Origin: CAZELM01 sp964512995
GTDB lineage: Bacteria > CSSED10-310
Length of the DNA stretch: 64,000 nt
Direction of reading: 5' to 3'
NCBI GenBank assembly: GCA_964512995.1
Contig: CAZELM010000011.1
Span: 1-64,000, forward strand
Shown here: positions 54,349-61,628 of the stretch, piece after piece
Numbering within the stretch: position 1 is the first letter of the stretch
Layout: the number at the start of each line of letters is the position of its first letter
Made by a program: the position numbers and the translations under genes
Notes under the pieces: generated by a model
Seen by the model: the letters and a program-made list of their open reading frames with translations, nothing else
Told to the model about the DNA's origin: nothing
Databases searched by the model: none

Positions 54349-56496
54349 ATGAAGCATCATGATTTCATTTCAGTTGTATTGGTATCCATTCTCATGGGAG
54401 GGGTGGTTTTTGCCGGAATTCCCCATGAAATCAGCTATCAGGGACATTTAATGGATCCCGAAAGCATTCCCCTGAACGGGAGTTATGACTTTGTATTCAC
54501 ATTATATGATGCCGCTACCGGCGGAAATGCGCTTTGGAGTGAAACCCAGTCAGGCATCGCGGTGGATAATGGTGTATTCCATGTGATACTTGGAGCCGAA
54601 ACCCCCATTGACCTGGTTTTTGACAGTCCGCTCTGGCTGGAAATTCAGGTGGGCGATATGAAGACCAAAGCGCTTGAGACACTGGAGCCCCGGCAGATGT
54701 TGACCAGTGTCGGTCAGGCATACCATGCGGAAGATGTGTATGGTCGGGATATTCACCCGTTGAGCGTCAGCATTCCGGGCATTGGCACAGTGATCAATGA
54801 TCAGGGTCAATGGATCGGTGACCCGAGCGGTTTGATCGGCCCCACCGGTCCGCAGGGTGAGCCCGGTGTGCAAGGCATTGAGGGGCCAGCCGGTGCCACG
54901 GGTCCCCAAGGTCCGCAGGGTGAGCCCGGTGTGCAAGGCATTGAGGGGCCAGCCGGTGCCACGGGTCCCCAAGGTCCGCAGGGTGAGCCCGGTGTGCAAG
55001 GCATTGAGNNNNNNNNNNNNNNNNNNNNNNNNNNNNNNNNNNNNNNNNNNNNNNNNNNNNNNNNNNNNNNNNNNNNNNNNNNNNNNNNNNNNNNNNNNNN
55101 NNNNNNNNAGCCCGGTGTGCAAGGCATTGAGGGGCCAGCCGGTGCCACGGGTCCCCAAGGTCCACAGGGTGAGTCCGGTGTGCAAGGCATTGAGGGGCCA
55201 GTCGGTGCCACGGGTCCCCAAGGTCCGCAGGGTGAGTCCGGTGTGCAAGGCATTGAGGGGCCAGTCGGTGCCACGGGTCCCCAAGGTCCGCAGGGTGAGC
55301 CCGGTGTGCAAGGCATTGAGGGGCCAGCCGGTGCCACGGGTCCCCAAGGTCCGCAGGGTGAGCCCGGTGTGCAAGGCATTCAGGGGCCAGTCGGTCCCAC
55401 GGGTCCCCAAGGTGATGGATTATGGCAGGAAAATGGAGCATCGCTCTATTATAACAGCGGCAATGTCGGGATCGGAACATCGGATCCCCAATCCACCCTT
55501 CACATCGCCGGCACAGACAGTCTCATCATTCCAGCGGGAACGACCTCCCAGCAACCGGAGTCTCCCATAACCGGAGCGATTCGATTCAATACGGAACTGA
55601 CCCGGTTCGAAGGGTATAACGGCAGTGAATGGGTTCGGCTGGATCAACGGCTGATCGTGTCTGGCGGCACAGAAACCCAATATGAATCCGGCGGCATCAC
55701 GTATATGGTGCACTCGTTCACGGATGTCGGCGCATCGATGTTTTCTGTTTCCGGTGAGAGCATTGTGGCGGATATCCTGATCGTCGGTGGCGGCGGTGGT
55801 GGCGGGGGAGTCAACGATGGCGGCGGTGGCGCGGGTGGCGTTGTGGTCGCGACCAATTACCCGATACCCGAGGGTGATTATACCGTCGTAGTAGGTGGAG
55901 GCGGTACCGGGGGTACCGGTCACGTCCAGGTACAACAAGCCGGTGACGGCGGACCATCCACTTTCCTGGGATTTGAAGCAAAAGGTGGTGGCGGCGGCTC
56001 CTGGCATAATGTTGCACCGGGCCGGGCCGGAGGCTGCGGCGGCGGCGGGGGACACTCCCTTACTGCCGGCGGATCTTCCACTCAGGCAACGTATGCCGGC
56101 GTTACAACTTACGGCAATTCGGGCGGCACCGGCGGTGATTCCTATTGCGGTGGCGGCGGTGGCGGCGCAGGCGCTGCCGGTCAGAACTGGTATACCGCAG
56201 GTGGATATAATCACGCTGGTAACGGGGGAGCTGGCATTCAAAACAATTTCCGTACCGGCGTAAACCAGTGGTATGCCGGCGGCGGTGGCGGCGGCACCCA
56301 AAGCCAACCCGCTGGTTCACAAGGAACCGGAGGCTCCGGGATCGGAGGAAATGGCACTTATTATACGACACGAGCCGGAGATGGAGCAGTCAATACGGGT
56401 TCCGGTGGCGGTGGCGGCGGTTATAACGGGGGCACTTCCATTCAGATCGGTGGAAACGGCGGATCTGGCATCGTTGTAATACGGTATTCTCGATAA
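54349..56496 (+). CDS. collagen-like, glycine-rich surface protein with YQG domain (spans assembly gap)
   Basis: About 715 residues as assembled; AAGGAGGA eight bases before ATG. Signal peptide (ISVVLVSILMGGVVFA), YQG domain (about 23-155: HEISYQGHLMDPESIPLNG, LTSVGQAYHAEDVYGRDIHP), collagen-like region of 21-residue units (GEPGVQGIEGPAGATGPQ plus GPQ) with a 100-N gap, then tail-fibre-like GNVGIGTSDPQSTLHIAG and IPAGTTSQQPESPITGAIRF...FEGYNGSEW, and a glycine-rich domain (about 465-715). Repeats differ by few bases, so copy number is probably underestimated. Likely a trimeric fibrous surface protein, sister to the proteins at 16562 and 45465. Confidence 0.87.
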   Translation: MKHHDFISVVLVSILMGGVVFAGIPHEISYQGHLMDPESIPLNGSYDFVFTLYDAATGGNALWSETQSGIAVDNGVFHVILGAETPIDLVFDSPLWLEIQVGDMKTKALETLEPRQMLTSVGQAYHAEDVYGRDIHPLSVSIPGIGTVINDQGQWIGDPSGLIGPTGPQGEPGVQGIEGPAGATGPQGPQGEPGVQGIEGPAGATGPQGPQGEPGVQGIEXXXXXXXXXXXXXXXXXXXXXXXXXXXXXXXXXXPGVQGIEGPAGATGPQGPQGESGVQGIEGPVGATGPQGPQGESGVQGIEGPVGATGPQGPQGEPGVQGIEGPAGATGPQGPQGEPGVQGIQGPVGPTGPQGDGLWQENGASLYYNSGNVGIGTSDPQSTLHIAGTDSLIIPAGTTSQQPESPITGAIRFNTELTRFEGYNGSEWVRLDQRLIVSGGTETQYESGGITYMVHSFTDVGASMFSVSGESIVADILIVGGGGGGGGVNDGGGGAGGVVVATNYPIPEGDYTVVVGGGGTGGTGHVQVQQAGDGGPSTFLGFEAKGGGGGSWHNVAPGRAGGCGGGGGHSLTAGGSSTQATYAGVTTYGNSGGTGGDSYCGGGGGGAGAAGQNWYTAGGYNHAGNGGAGIQNNFRTGVNQWYAGGGGGGTQSQPAGSQGTGGSGIGGNGTYYTTRAGDGAVNTGSGGGGGGYNGGTSIQIGGNGGSGIVVIRYSR
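55009..55108. other. assembly gap (100 N)
   Basis: Inside the 63-bp collagen-like repeats. The frame is kept by chance, but the gap does not fit a whole number of repeat units. Confidence 0.95.
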
Positions 56497-56974
56497 TCTC
56501 AAGGACCAAGCCCACGGCTCTACGCCCGACCATCCACTGTGGATCAGAGAGGGAGTAGGCTGTATTTCGTATTGCGTTCTTCATGCATTACCATATTCAC
56601 CCTCTCCCGCCGGGAGAGGGTCGCCGGCCGATCCGTCCAGGGATCAATCCACCAACATGACCGGCGGGGTGTGGGAGATAAGTCCAACACCCTCTTTCTG
56701 CGCCGATGAAATTACGTCACCGTACCCATCTCAAACAGGTTCTTTTACGTTTTTTGAACGTTTGAAATAGCGTCCACAGCCATTGAAAGCCTGTTTGCAA
56801 GCTCACTTCTTTGCAGAAATGAAACGAGTGAGTGAGGGGGATCGGGTAACCATACAAGCGATACCATGACGTTCAGAGGGTTATAAAAGTTGAAATACAC
56901 CCCGAAACAATGGATAATTTGAAGGGTGAACTGTAATATTTAATAGTTACTACGGCAATCAAAGGAGGCATTTC
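56497..56974. other. intergenic region with dispersed repeat
   Basis: Contains, at 56602-56680, CCCTCTCCCGCCGGGAGAGGG followed by a GATCAATCCACCAACATG...CCGGCGGGGTG segment that recurs at 58651-58735 and in part at 61391-61425. Otherwise nothing seen; GGAGG ribosome site at the end. Confidence 0.7.
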
Positions 56975-58432
56975 ATGAATCACATTGCAGGTATTAGATC
57001 GTTGACAGGATTCATTCTGTTTATCGGTATCGTGACACTTTCTCCTGGATTTATCCATGCGCAAGAGGTGATTCATGCCTGGAGCAAACGATTCGGAGAT
57101 GCCGAATACCAGCATTCCCTGAGTGTTGCCACTGACCATTCGAATAATGTGATCATCACGGGGTATTTTTCAGGGTCGATCAATCTGGGTGGTGGCCCAT
57201 TGACAGGAACCGTCGATATCCTTCTGGCTAAATTTGATCCGGAAGGCCACCATTTATGGAGCAGAAGTTTCGGTGACTCCGCTGGTCAGTATGGATATGA
57301 CGTGACGGTCGATCACCAAAACAACATCATCATCACAGGCAGGTTTCATGGATCGGCTGATTTTGGAGGAGGCACATTGACCAGTACAGGTCTCTCAGAT
57401 GCTTTCCTGGCGAAGTTCGATCCAGATGGAAACCATCTCTGGAGCACACTGATCGGGGATTCGGAACAGCAGATGGCATACAGTGTCACGGTTGACAGTC
57501 ATGACAATGTGATCTGCTGCGGTCGCTTTGAAGGAACGATTTCTGTGCCTGGCGGATTGCCTTTAACGAGCGCCGGTGGGTTTGATATTTTTCTGGTGAA
57601 ATTAGATCCCGACAGCAATCATATTTGCAGCAAACGATTTGGTGGTCCGCTCGATGACAGCAATTCCATGCAAGTCGTAACGGATTCCTCCGACCATATC
57701 TTGATCACCGGTACGCTCCAGGAACCCATCGATTTTGGAGGTGGTCCTCTGATGTATGACGGACTTGGCGATATTTACGTTGTCAAGTTCGACTCCGATT
57801 GCCACCATTTCTGGAGTCATTCGTTTGGTAATTCGAGTTACCAGAACGGATATGGAATCGGTACAGATTATTCGGATAATATTATTATCACCGGCGATTT
57901 CAGCGGTTCTGTCGATTTCGGGGGAGGACCGTTGACCAGCGCAGGAGCTCCCGATGTTTACCTGGTGAAATATGATCCGGATGGAAATCATCTCTGGAGC
58001 AGAAATTTCGGGAACGGACTTGAGCAGTCGGGATTACGGGTGGCCATTGATCCATCCAATAATATTTTTCTGGCGGGCATTTTTGCAGGGGAGATCAATC
58101 TGGGCGGGGATACTCTTTTCTGTGCGGGAGACAGCGATATATATCTGGCTCGATTCAATCGGAATGGAGATCACCTTTGGAGCCACAGTTATGGAGATGC
58201 GGATAATCAATATTCGGTTGTCCTTTCTCTGGATAACACAGGCTCCGTTTTTATCAGCGGTACTTATCAGGGATCGATCGATCTTGGCGGAGGTCCGCTG
58301 AACAGCGCAGGCTCGACCGATATCTTTCTGGCAAGATTGATCGCTCGGACCGATGTTCCGGCAGTTGGTTATATTGGCATATCTATTCTGCTTTTCCTGT
58401 TGAGTATCGTTCTTGTGAAAAAAAAAGCCTGA
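56975..58432 (+). CDS. SBBP-repeat beta-propeller surface protein with C-terminal sorting-type tail
   Basis: 485 residues. Signal peptide (about 1-29), then seven repeats of about 55-60 residues with the pattern HLWSRSFGDS, NIIITGRFHGS, DFGGGPLTS and DIFLAKFDPDGN, as in SBBP/beta-propeller proteins. The final segment TDVPAVGYIGISILLFLLSIVLVKKKA (split: VPAVGYIG, hydrophobic helix, K-K-K-A) matches the layout of IPTL-CTERM-like sorting signals. Probably cell-surface; function unknown. GGAGGC nine bases before ATG. Confidence 0.88.
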   Translation: MNHIAGIRSLTGFILFIGIVTLSPGFIHAQEVIHAWSKRFGDAEYQHSLSVATDHSNNVIITGYFSGSINLGGGPLTGTVDILLAKFDPEGHHLWSRSFGDSAGQYGYDVTVDHQNNIIITGRFHGSADFGGGTLTSTGLSDAFLAKFDPDGNHLWSTLIGDSEQQMAYSVTVDSHDNVICCGRFEGTISVPGGLPLTSAGGFDIFLVKLDPDSNHICSKRFGGPLDDSNSMQVVTDSSDHILITGTLQEPIDFGGGPLMYDGLGDIYVVKFDSDCHHFWSHSFGNSSYQNGYGIGTDYSDNIIITGDFSGSVDFGGGPLTSAGAPDVYLVKYDPDGNHLWSRNFGNGLEQSGLRVAIDPSNNIFLAGIFAGEINLGGDTLFCAGDSDIYLARFNRNGDHLWSHSYGDADNQYSVVLSLDNTGSVFISGTYQGSIDLGGGPLNSAGSTDIFLARLIARTDVPAVGYIGISILLFLLSIVLVKKKA

Positions 58433-58650
58433 TATACCGAAAATAATCTTCTTTAAGGATGATGCGCGAATCAATCTGCTGAAACACGCGTTCTGCTGGC
58501 TACCTAATAGACTGAATCCATCCTGATCGACGTTTTCGGGTTACAGGATTTGCAGACCGCGTCGAAACAATGCAAGGGAAAATAAATGAAATAATCTGAA
58601 TGCGTGAGAGCTGGATGGCGAGATGAATATGTGCAGAAGATTTTTCTTTA

Positions 58651-58735
58651 CTCTCTCCCACTGGGAGAGGGTTGCCGGTCGATCCGCCCCAAAGATCAAT
58701 CCACCAACATGGCCGGCGGGGTGAGGGTATGGGAC
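58651..58735 (+). repeat. dispersed palindromic repeat
   Basis: CTCTCCCACTGGGAGAGGG followed by the GATCAATCCACCAACATGG...CCGGCGGGGTGAGGG segment; second copy at 56602-56680. Confidence 0.75.
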
Positions 58736-58769
58736 ATTTATCTGGTTCGCGTTTGGTTGTGCAATTTTA

Positions 58770-58895
58770 GCCGGCGGGGAGAGGGAGACATGTCAGTGTC
58801 ATCGATTGGCGTATATGAGGACAGTTCGCAAATACGTCCGATATCCACAGTTTCCGGGCATCAACGAAAAACGGATATGACAGTACAATAATATT
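58770..58895 (+). repeat. dispersed repeat module A, copy 1
   Basis: From CCGGCGGGGAGAGGG through GTCAGTGTCATCGATTGGCG to ACAGTACAATAATATT; diverged second copy at 61410-61532. Confidence 0.7.
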
Positions 58896-58905
58896 CAGAG
58901 GGTGG

Positions 58906-59109
58906 TGGCAGTATTCCTTCAGGTGTTCACAACTGATCACCACGCATTTACAGATCAGGCGAATCATCAGGACTATAATCCAATGAGGGGAATATGATTC
59001 CGCGCTTTTTAACTTCATCCCCAACCCTTCCCCATGAAGAGTCTGTTGATTTAGTCCCCAAATCGACATTTTTCACTGTTTCTGGATTTTTGATGTGCTT
59101 TAAATACAA
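58906..59109 (+). repeat. 204-bp direct repeat module B, copy 1
   Basis: From TGGCAGTATTCCTTCAGGTG to TTGATGTGCTTTAAATACAA. A close direct copy lies at 61194-61388, on the other side of the beta-helix gene. Contains the CCCCAACCCTTCCCCATGAAG block of the REP-like family. Confidence 0.9.
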
Positions 59110-59347
59110 TCAGTTGCAAGACCCATCTCAGACCGAAAAATCCGAAAATCCGATTAAATCAACAGCTTCTGAATGGGGAAGGGCATATATGCAAATGGCT
59201 TTAAAAATAAAACTCGTTTCTCACTTCTCTATATACTCTCTCCTTCAATCCTGTTGCCCGGAATGCAAGACCCTTAAAATGGTCGTCATTGCGATCCCAG
59301 CGGAGCAACCTCTGTCGATTCCATGTTCTATGGAAACGTTGTTGCAG

Positions 59348-60934
59348 TCACTCAATCAGATCCTGGCACCCGCCGATACCAAATGCTGCAGCAAAAATAC
59401 TCTGCGCGTCTGAAGATGTCACCCGGCCGCTTCCATTGCAATCCGCTGCACAATATTCGATATCCGTCGCCTGATAACTCCCCAATACAATGATAAAAGC
59501 CATCTGACAATCCTCTGATGACAACACTCCATCCCCATTCGCATCTCCACTGTGAATACATGGTTCCGGTGTCGGCTCAGCTTCAGAAACACGATAGTGA
59601 AAGCCCATGTCTGCGATACCGGAGTCTGGCATTCCATCGTGGCGGGTCGTCAACTGGTCCAGGCAGATGAACTGCTCAGGCAGATCAAAGCAGATCGCAG
59701 CGGATGTATCATGACCACGGTTGATGCAGGGACTATCCTGATTATCACCAGCGTCAATCTGGCTCAAATAAAATGCTCCGGCCGGTCCGGATATAAACAA
59801 TGGATCGATGTCTATGGTTTCCGTTCCGGAAAATCCGCCCTGGATATCGGAATGGGATACATTGGAGATGGCACCATCGGCGATAATTTCACCGGACGTA
59901 TCTCCCCATAAAATGCAGTTCATGACATTCAATGTGCCGCTTTCCAGTCTGATCCCGCCACCCGGTTCGATACTTGTATTTCCGAAAATGGAGCAATTCA
60001 GAAAATTCGCTGACACATCTGATAAACAACCGATACCACCTCCCGCTGTCATGGATTGATTACTATTGATCAGGCAATTTATCAGATCGATTTGACCACC
60101 GGACATGCCAATACCCCCACCATTCTGCATGGCGATATTGTTTTCATAGATGTTGTTTCGGTGAATGGTGGTGGCCCATTGGCTATTGAATCCGCCGCCG
60201 CTATAACCACATGAATTTCCGGAAATCACACAATTCGCGATTGTGACAGCGGATTGCTGTGAAAAAACACCTCCCCCGTCATATTCTGCATAATTTCTCT
60301 GAATGGTGCAATTTATGATTTCCGGGGAGCCATCGTAGCGGAGAAAAATGCCGCCGCCGTCTTCCAGTGAATAATTATCGGTAATGATACAGTCGTGGAT
60401 TTTAATCGAGGAGTCATACCCCCAGATGCCACCCCCTCGCCGAGCGGTGTTGGACGTGATGATGCAGTGGCGAATCGTGGGGGCGGTGTTATGGCTGTGG
60501 ATCGCTCCACCGAGTGCAACCAACGGATCCTCATTCGCATTTCGGATGGTAAAACCATCGACAATCGAATCTTCCCCCTCGCCATTCCGAATCAGAAATC
60601 CACGCCCGAGATGTTCACAATCGATAATACAGGTCTCTGGTCCGTTTTCTGATTGAATCGTAATGGCTTTCCCGAGAAAATCGATGTTTCGGTTGCCGAG
60701 TCCTGAATAAGTTCCATCCGCCACAAGAACCGTATCACCGGTTTCCGCATACATGACAGCCTCCTGAATCGTGGTAAATGGATCGGGGACATGCCGGAAT
60801 ACCGCAGTTTCATCAATGTAAAACTCCCGAATTCCAGTCTGAGTTGATGATACTCGGAGTGTTCCAGCATCTGCAGATTGGGATATCGCACTCATGACAC
60901 AAGCCAACATCAAAATGTTTCGAAGAAAATTCAT
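59348..60934 (-). CDS. secreted right-handed parallel beta-helix protein with dockerin-like tail
   Basis: About 528 residues from the ATG with GGAGG five bases upstream. Signal peptide (NFLRNILMLACVMSAISQSADA). Residues about 50-400 are parallel beta-helix rungs (GGGIWGYDSSIKIHDCIIT, GGGVFSQQSAVTIANCVIS, GGGIGMSGGQIDLINCLIN). The tail (about 462-528) has two calcium-loop-like segments, GDANGDGVLSSED and ADCNGSGRVTSSD, as in type I dockerins. The helix region has no recognised catalytic residues. The gene is flanked by direct repeats at 58906 and 61194. Confidence 0.88.
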   Translation of the reverse strand: MNFLRNILMLACVMSAISQSADAGTLRVSSTQTGIREFYIDETAVFRHVPDPFTTIQEAVMYAETGDTVLVADGTYSGLGNRNIDFLGKAITIQSENGPETCIIDCEHLGRGFLIRNGEGEDSIVDGFTIRNANEDPLVALGGAIHSHNTAPTIRHCIITSNTARRGGGIWGYDSSIKIHDCIITDNYSLEDGGGIFLRYDGSPEIINCTIQRNYAEYDGGGVFSQQSAVTIANCVISGNSCGYSGGGFNSQWATTIHRNNIYENNIAMQNGGGIGMSGGQIDLINCLINSNQSMTAGGGIGCLSDVSANFLNCSIFGNTSIEPGGGIRLESGTLNVMNCILWGDTSGEIIADGAISNVSHSDIQGGFSGTETIDIDPLFISGPAGAFYLSQIDAGDNQDSPCINRGHDTSAAICFDLPEQFICLDQLTTRHDGMPDSGIADMGFHYRVSEAEPTPEPCIHSGDANGDGVLSSEDCQMAFIIVLGSYQATDIEYCAADCNGSGRVTSSDAQSIFAAAFGIGGCQDLIE

Positions 60935-61193
60935 AAAAACCTCCTTATCAATACATTCGAAGAATGATCGTCTTACAGTGTCCTCTCCAATTTGGAACGG
61001 ACTGTAAAAAAGAATGGTTTCTCCGGTGAATTTTGGATAACTCATCCGCCATAAAAATGGCTGTAAATTTTATATCACATAATGCACAGTTTCGCAACTA
61101 TAAAAACAATTAATTATATTTTTAGCGATAATTTTGTTGTTTGCTGACAAAATCCACGTAACTAAATGCTAATAATTCCAATTAAAAGGATAT

Positions 61194-61388
61194 TGGCAGT
61201 ATTCATTCAGGTGTTCACCACGCATTTGCATATCAGGCGAACCATCAGGACTATCGTCCAATGATGGGGAATATGAAGCTCCACTTTTTGACCACATCCC
61301 CAACTCTTCCCCATGAAGAGACTGTTGATTTAGTCCCAAAATCAACATTTTTCATCGTTTCTGGATTTTTGATGTGCTTTAAATACAA
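61194..61388 (+). repeat. direct repeat module B, copy 2
   Basis: 195 bp, same orientation and most bases identical to 58906-59109, lacking a short internal segment (ACTGATCACC). Confidence 0.9.
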
Positions 61389-61409
61389 AAGGGTCAATCC
61401 ATAAACATG

Positions 61410-61532
61410 GCCGGCGGGGTGAGGGCGATATGCCAGTGCCATCGCTTGGTGTTTGTGATTTCGCTTCGCAATTACGGTCGATATCTACAGACCGGTAATC
61501 AACGGAAAACGGGGATGCCACTATAATAATAT
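61410..61532 (+). repeat. dispersed repeat module A, copy 2
   Basis: Diverged copy of 58770-58895. Here module A follows module B, whereas at copy 1 it precedes it. Confidence 0.65.
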
Positions 61533-61628
61533 CTAAAATGGGTTAAAAATAGGTTCTGAATTTTTTTTCTCGCTTTTTGTTCTTTCTATGAAAAAATCAG
61601 CACACCAATTTTGGATTTACCCGCCAAC

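Larger units (their letters stand above)
58433..59347. other. repeat-rich intergenic region
   Basis: 915 bases assembled from dispersed repeats: the palindromic CTCTCCCACTGGGAGAGGG block (58651-58735), a module at 58770-58895 shared with 61410-61532, and a 204-bp module at 58906-59109 shared with 61194-61388. No convincing gene. Confidence 0.7.
60935..61628. other. repeat-rich intergenic region
   Basis: AT-rich left part (61060-61190) likely contains the beta-helix gene promoter. Then module B (61194-61388) and module A (61410-61532). No gene supported. Confidence 0.65.

Noticed and set aside
54550..55480. Long minus-strand frames rich in Pro/Leu/Thr opposite the collagen-like genes (also near 45.8-46.9 kb)
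   Set aside because: Antisense images of Gly-X-Y repeats; no start signals.
58906..61388. Composite transposon or insertion sequence
   Set aside because: No transposase, terminal inverted repeats or target duplications seen; only direct repeats are supported.
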